The notes below the pieces were generated by a model. The model had not been told where the DNA came from, ran no database searches, and saw only the letters and a program-made list of their open reading frames with translations. A stretch of DNA of 64,000 nt from Ampullaceana balthica. Its lineage: Eukaryota; Mollusca; Gastropoda; Lymnaeidae. The stretch is from the NCBI GenBank assembly GCA_944989445.1, contig CALYLW010000185.1, forward strand, positions 562,001 through 626,000. Reading direction: 5' to 3'. Both the position numbers and the translations under genes were made by a program. Of this stretch, positions 23,390-34,284 are shown one piece after another. Each line of letters starts with the position of its first letter. Position 1 is the first letter of the stretch.

Positions 23390-24156
23390 AACCAGCCTGT
23401 GACAGTCACCTGTTACTATCAACCTGTGACAGTCAACCTGTTACTACCAACCTGTGACAGTCAACTTGTTACTACCAACCTGTGACAGTCAACCTGTTAC
23501 TACCAACCTGTGACAGTCAACCTGTTACTACCAGCCTGTGACAGTCAACCTGTTACTACCAACTGTGACAGTCAACCTGTTACTACCAACCTGTGACAGT
23601 CAACCTGTTACTACCAACCTGTGACAGTCAACCTGTTACTACCAACCTGTGACAGTCAACCTGTTACTACCAGCCTGTGACAGTCAACCTGTTACTACCA
23701 GCCTGTGACAGTCAACCTGTTACTACCAGCCTGTGACAGTCAACCTGTTACTACCAGCCTGTGACAGTCAACCTGTTACTACCAGCCTGTGACAGTCAAC
23801 CTGTTACTACCAGCCTGTGACAGTCAACCTGTTACTACCAGCCTGTGACAGTCAACCTGTTACTACCAGCCTGTGACAGTCAACCTGTTACTACCAGCCT
23901 GTGACAGTCAACCTGTTACTACCAGCCTGTGACAGTCAACCTGTTACTACCAGCCTGTGACAGTCAACCTGTTACTACCAGCCTGTGACAGTCAACCTGT
24001 TACTACCAACCTGTGACAGTCAACCTGTTACTACCAGCCTGTGACAGTCAACCTGTTACTACCAACCTGTGACAGTCAACCTGTTACTACCAACCTGTGA
24101 CAGTCAACCTGTTACTACCAACCTGTGACAGTCAACCTGTTACTACCAACCTGTGA
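23390..24156. repeat. 28-bp minisatellite, about 27 copies
   Basis: Unit with core gtgacagtcaacctgttact followed by accaRcct. The A/G at one site is strongly clustered: ccaacct units at both edges, ccagcct units in a central block. This indicates expansion from the centre. Confidence 0.96.
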
Positions 24157-24267
24157 ATTACTCATGTCTGACGCATCATTGTTGTTATTTGAACCAATTC
24201 CAAGAAAGTGTCATCAGAGAGAGAAAAAAAAGAATTGTCTTCAAAATCATCTATTGTTGAAATAATG

Positions 24268-24790
24268 ACATTGGTGACATGTGGGAATTTGGTGACATGT
24301 GTGGCATTGGTGACATATGACATAGGTGACATGTGAGGCATTGGTGACATGTGTGGCATTGGTGACATATGACATAGGTGACATGTGAGGCATTGGTGAC
24401 ATGTGTGGCATTGGTGACATATGACATAGGTGACATGTGTGGCATTAGTGACACGTGCTGCATTTGTGACATGTGTGTTATTGGTGACATATGACATAGG
24501 TGACATGTGGTGCATTGGTGACATGTGTGTCATGGTGACATATGACATAGGTGACATGTGTGTTATTGGTGACATATGACATAGGTGACATGTGTTGCAA
24601 TTGTGACATGTGTGGCAATGGTGACATGTGTGAAATATGTGACATATGACATCGGTGATATATGACATATGACATATGTGACATATGACATAGGTGACAA
24701 GTGAGGCAATAGTTACATGTGTGGCATTGGTGACATGTGTTACATATGACATAGGTGACATTTGAGGCATTGGTGACATGTATGGCATTT
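24268..24790. repeat. ggtgacat-based array with ~52-bp higher-order unit
   Basis: Short blocks ggtgacatgtgtggcatt, ggtgacatatgacata and ggtgacatgtgaggcatt are arranged in repeating groups of about 52 bp (clear at 24310-24460). The minus-strand frames of 79-208 codons (Met/Ser/Pro/His/Cys-rich) are read-through. Confidence 0.9.
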
Positions 24791-24856
24791 ATTGAGGGCA
24801 TAACTGAAACTGAAATAAAATAATTTCTTTTTATTTAAAATTTCCATCTATTAAAG

Positions 24857-25023
24857 CAGTGCTTCTCAGAGTGCCGGTCCGTGGGCCATCCGCTGCCGGT
24901 CCGCAGATGTTCTAAAAAAAGGACAGAAAAAATTGTCAGTGCAGGGAAAATAGTGCACCGGTCCGTGATGCAATGGAAAAAATTCCTGCCGGTCCACCAT
25001 ACTAAAAAGTTTGAGAAGCACTG
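24857..25023. mobile_element. 167-bp hAT-type MITE with perfect 8-bp TSD
   Basis: Begins cagtgcttctcagagtgccg and ends aagtttgagaagcactg, giving inverted ends cagtgcttctca. Perfect direct repeats tattaaag flank it (24849-24856 and 25024-25031). CAG...CTG ends, 8-bp TSD and no coding capacity fit a non-autonomous hAT. The interior has several ccggtcc motifs. Confidence 0.88.
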
Positions 25024-25071
25024 TATTAAAGCACATAACAGTGGGTCTCAAACTTATAGCCTACGAGACCA

Positions 25072-25437
25072 ATGGCTAAAATGATGAGCTTAGGGGAGCT
25101 GGCTAAAATGATGACTTTAGGGAAGTTGGCTAAAATGAAGACCTTAGGGGAGTTGGCTAAAACGATGACCTTATATGAGTTGGCTAAAATGATGACCTTA
25201 GTTGAGTTGGCTAAAATGATGACCTTAGGGAATTTTGCTAAAGTGATGACCTTAGGGGAGTTGGCTAAAATGATGACCTTAGGGGAATTGGCTAAAATGA
25301 TGACCTTAACGAACTTGGCTAAAGTGATGACCTTAATGACGTTGTTTAAAATGATGACCTTAGGGAACTTGGCTAAAGTGATGACCTTATGGGAGTTGGT
25401 TAAAATGATGACGTTAGGGGGTTGGCTAAAAGGGTGA
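25072..25437. repeat. 27-bp minisatellite, about 14 copies
   Basis: Unit with core ggctaaaatgatgaccttag plus gggagtt. A multiple of 3, so a 121-codon plus frame of nonapeptide repeats (AKMMTLGEL) is open. Variants gaacttggctaaagtg are interspersed. Interpreted as repeat read-through. Confidence 0.93.
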
Positions 25438-25815
25438 CCGCAAGGAAGTGGCAGTCAATAAAATTCAGACAGACATATTGCCCACATGCCGGAATAGGAG
25501 GATTAGACGCATAAATAAAAGACTAAATCCCCGATATGGATGACTGACTCGTGCCGTAGCAGGAACACACACCCTTTAGAATGTGCGTTGCACCTGTCTC
25601 TCAGATATTCACACAACTTTTTATCTGTAATACCAATAGTAGTTCGCAAAAGATAATTTTAATAGATCCTTCAGTTGGTCCTTTCAGTAGGTCATCTATG
25701 CTACTCGTAGTGACACTAAGGAGAAGCTTGACATCCAGCGACTCTCAAAATCTGTTATTGATTTAACCTCCAGGTGTCCTGTAACCTCTATATCCAAATC
25801 ACGTAACACAACGCC
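25438..25815. other. Unique DNA, no gene seen
   Basis: Non-repetitive. No recognisable coding or RNA feature. Confidence 0.4.
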
Positions 25816-26525
25816 TAAAGTTCTGTCAACAATTTTTACCCATCGTGTGCTGTTCTGTCAACAATTTTTACCCCATCGTGTGCTGTTCTGTCAACAATTT
25901 TCACCCCATCGTGTGCTGTTCTGTCAACAATTGTTACCTCATGTGCTGTTCTGTCAACAAGTGTTACCTCATGTGGTGTTCTGTCAACAATTGTTACCCC
26001 ATAGTGTGCTGTTCTGTCAACAACTGTTACCCCATCGTGTGCTGTTCTGTCAACAACTGTTACCCCATCGTGTGCTGTTCTCTCAACAACTGTTACCCCA
26101 TCGTGTGCTGTTCTGTCAACAACTGTTACTCCATCGTGTGCTGTTCTCTCAACAACTGTTACCCCATCGTGTGCTGTTCTGTCAACAACTGTTACTCCAT
26201 CGTGTGCTGTTCTGTCATAACTGTTACCCCATCGTGTGCTGTTCTGTCAACACTTGTTACTTCATGTGCGGTTCTGTCAACAACTGTTACCCCATCGTGT
26301 GCTGTTCTGTCAACAACTGTTACCCCATCTTGTGCTGTTCTGTCAACAATTGTTACCCCATCGTGTGCTGTTCTGTCAACAACTGTTACCCCATCTTGTG
26401 CTGTTCTGTCAACAACTGTTACCCCATCGTGTGCTGTTCTGTCAACAACTGTTACCCCATCGTGTGCGGTTCTGTCAACAATTGTTACCCATCGTGTGCT
26501 GTTCTGTCAACAATTGTTACCCTAT
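25816..26525. repeat. 33-bp minisatellite, about 21 copies
   Basis: Unit with core gttctgtcaacaactgttac followed by cccatcgtgtgct. A few shortened units (for example cctcatgtgct, and one lacking caacaa at about 26215) shift the frame, so two overlapping plus frames of 229 and 231 codons result. No coding evidence beyond openness. Confidence 0.94.
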
Positions 26526-26831
26526 TCAAACTAACCACGTGACCCGCCAAACCCCAAACTCCAAGACACCTAAGAAGTTATTTTTGAAATGTGTGCATTC
26601 AAAGGGGCCATAACTGCGGTTTTTCTTTCTCTCTAAAGAGGTAATCGAGGGGAGATTACAATTAAAATGAAAGCAGAAGTCAAGAAAGGCGGAAACAAAA
26701 TACAAAAATATTTCATTCACATATAGACATTTGACCTAATCTATACCGGAAAAGATGAATTTTTCAAAGATTATGATCTTGGAGATTAAGGTATTCCCTT
26801 GGGAAAATCTGGCCATACTCTGTTAACTGGA
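26526..26831. other. Unique DNA, no gene seen
   Basis: AT-rich non-repetitive spacer. Confidence 0.4.
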
Positions 26832-27302
26832 GGCAAAGAGAAGGCATACAGACCAGTTTAACTAGACGTATCTACCCAATTATTGTTTACACAAAGAGGA
26901 GGCATACAGACCAGTTTAACTAGACGTATCTAACCAATCATTGTTTACACAAAGAGGAGGCATACAGACCAGTTTAACTAGACGTATCTACCCAATTATT
27001 GTTTACACAAAGAGGAGGCATACAGACCAGTTTAACTAGACGTATCTACCCAACTATTGTTTACACAAAGACGAGGCATATAGACCAGTTAAACTAGACG
27101 TATCTACCCAATTATTGTTTACACAAAGAGAAGGCATACAGACCAGTTTAACTAGACGTATCTACCCAACTATTGTTTACACAAAGAGGAGGCATACAGA
27201 CCAGTTTAACTAGACGTATCTACCCAATTATTGTTTACACAAAGAGGAGGCATACAGACCAGTTTAACTAGACGTATCTACCCAATTATTGTTTACACAA
27301 AA
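26832..27302. repeat. 58-bp minisatellite, about 8 copies
   Basis: Unit of 58 bp, with parts ggcatacagaccagtttaac and tagacgtatctacccaat, joined by tattgtttacacaaagagga. Copies are nearly identical; variants are ctattg/ttattg and agaagg/aggagg. Confidence 0.95.
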
Positions 27303-27477
27303 TACATCAAAGTCGTATGGTCTCAACTGCAGTTGTTGGCCGATACAACATGACAAACACACGACAAACACATTACGGTTAACACATGACAAAACACATA
27401 CATTAAGACTTAAACCCAAACAAGTAAGGAGACATGAGTGTTGGGAGTCTTACACATGACTGATGTGACTTTAACTC

Positions 27478-27660
27478 CTATGACTCGGCGACTCCTCTGC
27501 GACTCCTCTGCGACTCCGTGACTCTGTGGCTCTGTGACTCTGTGGCTCTGTGGCTCTGTGACTCTGTGGCTCTGTGGCTCTGTGACTCTGTGGCTCTGTG
27601 GCTCTGTGGCTCTGTGGCTCTGTGACTCTGTGACTCTGTGACTCTGTGACTCTGTGGTTC
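27478..27660. repeat. 8-bp minisatellite, about 22 copies
   Basis: Alternating gtggctct and gtgactct units with a cctctgcgactc edge. Minus-strand frame 27471-27662 reads SHRATEPQ repeats; read-through. Confidence 0.93.
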
Positions 27661-28336
27661 ATCTAACGCCTAGGAACTTACTTTGTAACATATTCGATTT
27701 CGCTTCGGGTTCACATTGTCCTTGACCTTGCTTCCACTGCAAGACCTGGGATGTTACACGAGGATGTCCTCTCTTCCCTACCACCCCCGCCCCTCCCACG
27801 GAATATCTTCATAATATGTTCCGCCAGGAATGAACTCCTGTCGTATCTGCGCGTCACGTGACTCCTGTGGCTGCTTATCGTCGCGTCACGGTCCACTGAG
27901 CCGTGAAACAATGACAATGCCCGGATGTCTTGGAGCACAACGACAGCTCGGAGCACCACTTGTTGCTCCGGTGGAGCATGTCAACCGAACAATGGCCCTC
28001 GGTGTAGGCTCAAGTTAGACGCAGTTCTCGTGTCATCAAAACACCTCTTACTCATCGTGTTACAATTCATCATGAATCCTGTCTAAGACAATCATTTACT
28101 GCGCTATTTCTATTCGGATTGATGTTATTTTTAGACTCCATCAGGTGGCAGGTGACAGTTTGTTCCCAATATCCGGTCGACGTGTGAGACGTGTCTTTGT
28201 CAATAACCCGAAAAGTAATTCGGACTATCGCTAAGACGGAATTTAGGAAATTCAAAAATAAATAAATGTATATAGTTTTTTTCTTTTTAATTTGAAGAAT
28301 GAATTTGATGTAAATATAGTGTGACGTGTCTGCGTC
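27661..28336. other. Unique DNA, no gene recognised
   Basis: 27700-28050 has balanced composition and short overlapping frames on both strands, none recognisable. The rest is AT-rich. Confidence 0.4.
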
Positions 28337-28425
28337 TTTGTGTGTGTGTGGGGGGGGGGAGGGTTAATTTTCGCTGGTAAATAATGGGGGGGGGGAGGGT
28401 GTGAGGTTAATTTGTGCTGGTATAT
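28337..28425. repeat. G-run pair (two diverged ~45-bp copies)
   Basis: gggggggggagggttaattt and a second gggggggggagggtgtgagg copy, each followed by a similar gctggtaNat segment. Possible quadruplex-forming G runs. Confidence 0.6.
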
Positions 28426-28519
28426 CATTTGTTGTTGATTGAGATTGTCTTTATAAAAACCCATAGTGGAATATTGACACGTGATGTTCACTCCCTAGAC
28501 ACTGACTCCTCTTCTTAGG

Positions 28520-28682
28520 ATTCGTAAGGTTGTCGGAGTAAATTCACCTCTTGATGGAAGGTTGTCGGAGTAAATTCCCCTCTCGATGGAAGGTGTTCGG
28601 AGTAAAATTCCCCTCACTGTGGATGGTGGTCGGAGTAAATTCCCCTCACGGTGAAAGGTGGTCGGAGTAGCCTCCTCTTGCA
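28520..28682. repeat. 32-bp minisatellite, about 5 copies
   Basis: Unit with core ggtNgtcggagtaaattccc followed by ctcNNgatggaa. Unrelated in sequence to the 32-bp array at 4.9-14.4 kb. Confidence 0.88.
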
Positions 28683-29483
28683 GTGAATACGTTGTGCATA
28701 CAAGAAGGAGGATCCCATCCGCGTGTTCCAAATCTGGACCATGACATTCCTGTGCCCCGTATACCTGTCTCTCTCACCTGGACGCCACCCACTGTCGTCG
28801 ACACAATCAACCAGGTGTGGCGTGGGGTGGGTGGGATGGGGTGCTGCAGTACACGGACACCATTCACCGTGTCGCAGTCCACCACCCTCGCCAACGCCTC
28901 CTATTGTCAACAGCATCCAGCGTTGGTCTTTTATGACGTCAGGACGGGTAACGTTGAACGAGAAAAGTTCTCACACTGTTAATGTCGGCACCGACGTGAG
29001 TTTGACAGTTTATGTTCCTATCACAGAGATGATGACTTCCTCAAAAGGTCGAAGTTCATAATGGAATATATCAGACTTGGGTGTACGCACATAGGCGGAA
29101 CTTTGTTCTTATATTGATGGGGGAGGAAGGGTTTCTCAGCCATTTGCAGTTTTCCAAGCAAAAAAAAAGTGTGTTAAGAGGGAGGGGGCCTTGACGTGCC
29201 CTGGGTAAACGCTAAACATCCCCACCCCCTCCCCCCAGACAACACAGTTAACTAGTTAAGTTTAATATTGAAATGTTTGATTACAAAAACAAAACGGAAC
29301 AAAAAGAAAGAGAAATTTTCTAAATGATATAGTTCACGAAGTGAGTATAAATAAATAGAAGTTAAAAAAAAAGGTTTCTAAAAACCACGTTTTGTATAAG
29401 CGGACTAAAAAGAAGAAAATAAATTTTGTTTTTACTGAATTGTGAAGGAAAAATCTTTTTCTGGATTGATAAAAATTTCAAAA
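28683..29483. other. Unique DNA with unrecognised open frames
   Basis: A plus-strand frame at 28683-28982 (99 codons) overlaps another of 112 codons at 28723-29061 and minus frames of 82-100 codons, so openness here mostly reflects GC content. I recognise no domain. The part after 29100 has homopolymer C, G and A runs and AT-rich sequence. Confidence 0.35.
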
Positions 29484-29670
29484 TATATATGCTCGAGTAC
29501 TATGATGTAATATGACTAAAAACGTGGGCGGGCGCTTTTTAGGCGTTTGGCTAAAATGATTAGGGTTTACACATGACGAGTAAGAAAATGAGTGAATTGA
29601 ATTAGTTATGCATGAGAAGCGCCCACCCCACGTTTTTAGTGATATTACATCATAGTACTTGAGCACATAA
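29484..29670. mobile_element. MITE with ~55-bp terminal inverted repeats
   Basis: Left arm (about 29484-29540: ctatgatgtaatatgactaa, then aaacgtgggcgggcgc) is complementary to the right arm (about 29613-29670) with only a few mismatches, separated by a ~70-bp loop. No coding capacity. TSD not resolved because the outer flank is ATATAT; a TA duplication is possible. Confidence 0.7.
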
Positions 29671-29678
29671 GGGAATGA

Positions 29679-30444
29679 CCCACTTCCCGTGAAGCCATCG
29701 TGTCACCTAACAATGTATCGTATCAAAATTTCAGATCGATCGAACGTACCGTAATTAAATTAATGCATTTTTAGTTTATCTATATAAAACTATATGTAGA
29801 AGTCGTTATTGTTTACATTTTACGGGTCACTTGACTTCACGCCAGCCATCGGTGAACACATCTCGTGTTTTAACCAGGTTTACCGGCGTGCTATTGTTTA
29901 CATTTTAAGTGTCACGCATAGCTCGGTCCAGCTATCGGTGACCAGACCTTTCCCCTCTCCCACCCGCCCCCATGGGTTATAAAGCAAAGGGAAGTTAAGA
30001 CAGATTCAGTCTGTAAATATTTGTCGCGTTTGAACATAATCAATACTTTTAGTTATGTCTCATATATATGGCATTTATAGTCAAAAACTTTGTTTTTACG
30101 GGTTTGTTTTATTAGTCTAAGTGTATGCTATGGTGAGTTTTGAAGTATTGATTATGTTCAAATATAATACGCATTGCCCGACAAACATTTACAGACTGGA
30201 AATGACTGATCTCCCCTTGATGTTAAACATGGTTGATGTGGTCGGGGTTGGTGTGAACTCGGCATGTGAATGTAATGTAAACAAGAGCAGACGATAATAC
30301 ATAGGCTTATTTATAGATAAACTAAAAAGTTCAATAATTTAATTACGGTACATTCAATCGATCTGAAATTTTGATATAATGCATTGTCATCCAAGATCTA
30401 TGTGTGGTAAAATTTTGAGATCTCTAGGGCCATCAGAAGTGGTT
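29679..30444. mobile_element. Large fold-back element, about 0.77 kb
   Basis: Outer inverted repeats of about 85 bp: 29700-29790 (with tcaaaatttcagatcgatcg, taccgtaattaaatta, tagtttatctatata) against 30305-30400. A second inverted pair nests inside: cagtctgtaaatatttgtcg at about 30008 against cgacaaacatttacagactg at about 30179, and aacataatcaatacttt against aagtattgattatgtt. Further weak pairing (attgtttacattt) lies between, so most of the element can fold on itself around a loop near 30055-30140. Outer limits are approximate. No coding capacity. Confidence 0.65.
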
Positions 30445-30544
30445 TAATTTTACGTTGGCAGATTTGAAAAATTGTTGGCAAACAGGAACGAAAGTGAGTT
30501 AATAAAACACGTGGTAGAAACGTGGTAAAATTGAATTTTGAGTC
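30445..30544. other. Unique spacer
   Basis: Nothing recognisable. Confidence 0.3.
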
Positions 30545-30554
30545 AGAGAGGAAG

Positions 30555-30588
<34 letters not shown>

Positions 30589-30870
30589 GGAAGAGAGAGA
30601 GAGAGAGGAAGGGAAGGGAAGAGAGAGAGAGGAAGGGAAGAGAGAGAGAGAGAGAGAGGAAGGGAAGAGAGAGAGAGGGGAAGGGAAGAGAGAGATATAT
30701 AGAGAGAGAGGAACGGAGGAGAGAGAGAGAGCGAGGAAGGGAAGAGAGAGAGAGAGAGGAAGAGAAGAGGGAGAGGGAGAGAGAGAGAGGGGGAAGGGAA
30801 GAGAGAGAGAGAGGGGAAGGGAAGAGAGAGAGAGGAAGGGAAGAGAGAGAGAGAGAGAGAGAGAGGAGGT
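30545..30870. repeat. GA-rich purine tract
   Basis: Over 320 bp of almost pure purine on the plus strand (gagagaga, gaagggaagaga), interrupted only by gatatata and a few single C/T bases. Arg/Glu-rich plus and Ser/Leu/Pro-rich minus frames are trivial. Confidence 0.96.
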
Positions 30871-31232
30871 GACAGAGGTGTCCGTAGTGGGGCTTTTTGC
30901 TAGTGTCACATCCGTGTCTGAGACGTTATGTGTTGGGTACACACGCCCCCCCCCCGCTTTAGACTCAGGGCCCCATCAGGTGTGGGGCCACCTACCCACT
31001 ACTCCGGGTGGGGGAGAGCGTAAGATGCGAGACAGAGAGAGAAGCAGTGATAACGAGAAAGGGATAGTTTAAGAGAGAGAGAGAGTGAGAGACAGGTGGG
31101 AGGGACAGACAGAGGTATTATATCTCACATTACAGACTGCCCATTCCAAGTTTGACCTGAGGTCAACAAGCAACCGTTTGAGGAACACTGTCTTGTATTT
31201 TTGTGGATTGACTTAATACCTTAAGAGATTCG
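30871..31232. other. Unique DNA, no gene seen
   Basis: Contains a C run at about 30948 and a short GA tract at 31070-31090. Confidence 0.4.
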
Positions 31233-31845
31233 GACTGTATGCTGGCTACATATAACACAATTTGTTATGTGGTGTATGCTGGCTACATATAACACAATTC
31301 TTTTATGTGGTGTATGCTGGCTACATATAACACAATTCTATTATGTGGTGTATGCTGGCTACATATAACACAATTCTATTATGTGGTGTATGCTGGCTAC
31401 ATATAACACAATTCTATTATGTGGTGTATGCTGGCTACATATAACACAATTCTATTATGTGGTGTATGCTGGCTACATATAACACAATTCTATTATGTGG
31501 TGTATGCTGGCTACATATAACACAATTCTATTATGTGGTGTATGCTGGCTACATATAACACAATTCTATTATGTGGTGTATGCTGGCTACATATAACACA
31601 ATTCTATTATGTGGTGTATGCTGGCTACATATAACACAATTCTATTATGTGGTGTATGCTGGCTACATATAACACAATTCTATTATGTGGTGTATGCTGG
31701 CTACATATAACACAATTCTATTATGTGGTGTATGCTGGCTACATATAACACAATTTGTTATGTGGTCTATGCTGGCTACATATAACACAATTCTATTATG
31801 TGGTGTATGCTGGCTACATATAACACAATTCTATTATGTGGTGCA
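31233..31845. repeat. 38-bp minisatellite, 16 copies
   Basis: Unit of 38 bp with parts tatgctggctacatataaca and caattctattatgtggtg. Extremely homogeneous; two short units lack ctat (tttgttatg), the first and the third-last, giving slightly shorter copies. Confidence 0.97.
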
Positions 31846-32139
31846 CTGTAGTCGCCTAATGGACACACGCTTGGGTTCATTCACACAATGGTTCCCTGAG
31901 GTTGTTGGGGAACACGTTTAACTACAAGAGACAGGTCATTCGGGCCGATGGTTCCATTGTTCAACATTGTGTTGTGATGTGCTGGCTTCTGAAAAAACAG
32001 GTTTGGCGAGGAACAGAGAGGGGGGTGGGGGGTCTGTTGTGGAGAGAACAATAAATGGCCGTAGTAAAAAATACTTGGTGGAATCTCTATAGAGAAGAAA
32101 GAGTAAAGTCTAGATAGATCTAGCTAGCAACAGAAATAC
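31846..32139. other. Unique spacer
   Basis: No gene or repeat recognised. Confidence 0.4.
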
Positions 32140-32440
32140 ACATGAAGAAAGAGGAAAAGAGGAAGAGACAGAGAGGGAGAAAGGGGGCAGAGGAAGAGAG
32201 ACAAATAGGGAGAGTAGGGGACAGAAAAAGATAGAGAGGGGACAGCGGGAGAGAGAGAGGGACAGAGGAAGAGAGAGAGAGAGGGACACGGAAAGAGAGA
32301 GAGAAAAAAATGACAGAGAAAGAGAGAGCGGAGAATAGAAGAAGAGAAATGGACAGAGGAAGAGAGAGAGAGAGAGAGAGAAAGGGAGGATAGGGGAAGA
32401 GAGATAGAAAAAAAGAAGAGGGAATATAAGATGCACAAAA
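32140..32440. repeat. Second GA-rich purine tract with gggacag steps
   Basis: Plus strand is almost pure purine (gagagagagggacagaggaa). Less regular than the tract at 30.5 kb. Minus-strand Ser/Leu/Pro/Phe frames are trivial. Confidence 0.92.
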
Positions 32441-33020
32441 TAGAGAAAGGAAGTCGTAGAAAAGAGGTGAAGACCGGACTAGTTTAGTAAGTGATTGATG
32501 TAAGAGCCTAGAAATAGGACGAGATTCGATGTCTCACAGTGAAATGTGGTTGATGGCAAGGGAAATAAGTAGGTATACAAATTGGTAGATAGTTATAGAA
32601 CAAGCAGAAATGGGAAATAAGGACTTCGGATATTGTTTCAATTTCCTAGTCCTAGATATAAAATGTTATCAAAGAAACATTCCAAGAAAGATATATATTT
32701 TTTGCCAAAGGGAAGTAACTTGATAAAAATATATTTCTTAAACGACTCGCAATAACTTCCCTTATAAGTAGAAGTCAGTCCTAACATTTGTACAAACTAT
32801 AAATGTAACAAACGGATACAGTTTTATATACGTAATCAAAGTTACATTTCTATTCTGTCGTATTATGTCTTGTATTTTGTATTTTAAAGAAAAAAACAAC
32901 AAACAAATAGACATACTAAAATATTTGTTTCGTATTGATGCTACCAGCTAATACGTTACTCTACAATATGCACTGCATTCCTTAATGTAAACTGTCCCTA
33001 TTCCCCACCCCACCAGCCTC
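32441..33020. other. AT-rich unique DNA, no gene seen
   Basis: No recognisable feature. Confidence 0.4.
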
Positions 33021-33152
33021 GCTCTCATTGCGCACTGTATAGCACTGTCCCTCGCTGACTGGTCAGCCGTGCGTTTGATCACGTATGCTCTCATTGCGCA
33101 CTGTATAGCACTGTCCCTCCCTGTCTGGTCAGCCGTGCGTTTGATCACGTAC
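33021..33152. repeat. 66-bp direct duplication, 2 copies
   Basis: gctctcattgcgcactgtat ... tgatcacgta occurs at 33021 and 33087 with two or three changes. On the minus strand this makes a duplicated 22-residue segment inside a 106-codon frame (32948-33268) of unknown nature; a genuine small exon cannot be excluded. Confidence 0.8.
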
Positions 33153-33445
33153 GCACCAAATCTACAGGAAAGAGCACAAAGTTGAACAACTTTATTGCAG
33201 CTCGTGACTGTCCTTAAAAAGAGACATCGGTGATATTTGACTAGGACCTCGCAACATGCAGTGGACACTGTCCACTGGACAGCATTCTATAGCCCCCCCC
33301 CCAACACTACTCAAACAAACAACAAACACAATGAAGCCACACATAATAAAGGTTCACCTGTCAGTTTGCCGTTATTAACCTATGCAAAGATGGCTGCCTG
33401 GAGGCTCACGAGAGACACACAGGGAGATATGCAATGATTCGCGAG
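33153..33445. other. Unique spacer
   Basis: Contains a C run at about 33293. No gene recognised. Confidence 0.4.
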
Positions 33446-33792
33446 TTGAATGTGGCTGTTGAATGTGGCTGTTGAATGTGGCTGTTGAATGTGGCTGTTG
33501 AATGTGGCTGTTGAACGCGGCTGTTGAACGCGGCTGTTGAACGCGGCTGGTGAACGCGGCTGTTGAACGCGGCTGGTGAACGCGGCTGGTGAACGCGGCT
33601 GGTGAACGCGGCTGGTGAACGCGGCTGGTGAACGCGGCTGTTGAACGCGGCTGTTGAACGCGGCTGTTGAACGCGGCTGTTGAACGCGGCTGTTGAACGC
33701 GGCTGTTGAACGCGGCTGTTGAACGCGGCTGTTGAACGCGGCTGTTGAACGCGGCTGTTGAACGCGGCTGTTGAATGTGGCTGTTGAATGTG
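33446..33792. repeat. 13-bp minisatellite, about 26 copies, CpG-rich core
   Basis: Core units gaacgcggctgtt (and ggt-ending variants at 33541-33630) are bounded at both ends by gaatgtggctgtt units. The two forms differ at both CpG sites (acgcgg against atgtgg). Confidence 0.95.
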
Positions 33793-33912
33793 TTGTTATT
33801 TAGACGTGGGACTATGAAGATGTTGTTATTTAGACGTGGGACTATGAAGATGTTGTTATTTAGACGTGGGACTATGAAGATGTTGTTATTTAGACGTGGG
33901 ACTATGAAGATG
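33793..33912. repeat. 30-bp minisatellite, 4 copies
   Basis: Unit with core ttgttatttagacgtgggac followed by tatgaagatg. A decapeptide frame MLLFRRGTMK repeats on the plus strand; read-through. Confidence 0.95.
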
Positions 33913-33929
33913 GGAGATTATGGAAATAT

Positions 33930-34284
33930 GGTCTTCGGGGACGATAAAGGTGAATAGAATATGGAAATGGTGTCCGCATACAACTGACCAGTAGATGGGC
34001 ATGCAACTGACCAGTAGATGGGCATGGAGCTGACCAGTAGTTGGGCATGGAACTGACCAGTAGTTGGGCATGGAACTGACCAGTAGTTGGGCATGGAGCT
34101 GACCAGTAAATGAGCATAGAGCTGACTGAATTTAGGTTTGATTGATGGACAGATAAAGTTGCTATAGGGATGGCATAGGCTGTATAGGCTCAAGTATAAA
34201 GTAATCATTGGTGGTGTTGGGTTGCCGCATTGAGAACCGCTGGAATAAAGCTGAAGATAAACGTAGTAGACATTTGGTGTAGGG
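33930..34284. repeat. Dispersed repeat, copy 1, with 23-bp internal minisatellite
   Basis: 33980-34120 holds about six copies of gaactgaccagtagttgggc plus atg. It is followed by a non-tandem tail with tttgattgatggacagataaagtt and ttgagaaccgctgga. The same two parts recur in order at 48985-49230/50085-50290, so this is a dispersed family whose interior carries a minisatellite. No coding capacity; its ends are not defined. Confidence 0.6.

Noticed and set aside
28683..28982. 99-codon frame as a host exon
   Set aside because: Overlapping frames of similar length exist on both strands in this GC-rich patch, and no domain is recognisable.
32948..33268. 106-codon minus-strand gene with duplicated 22-residue segment
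   Set aside because: Only a 66-bp DNA duplication is demonstrable; no homology or coding signature. Kept only as a repeat.
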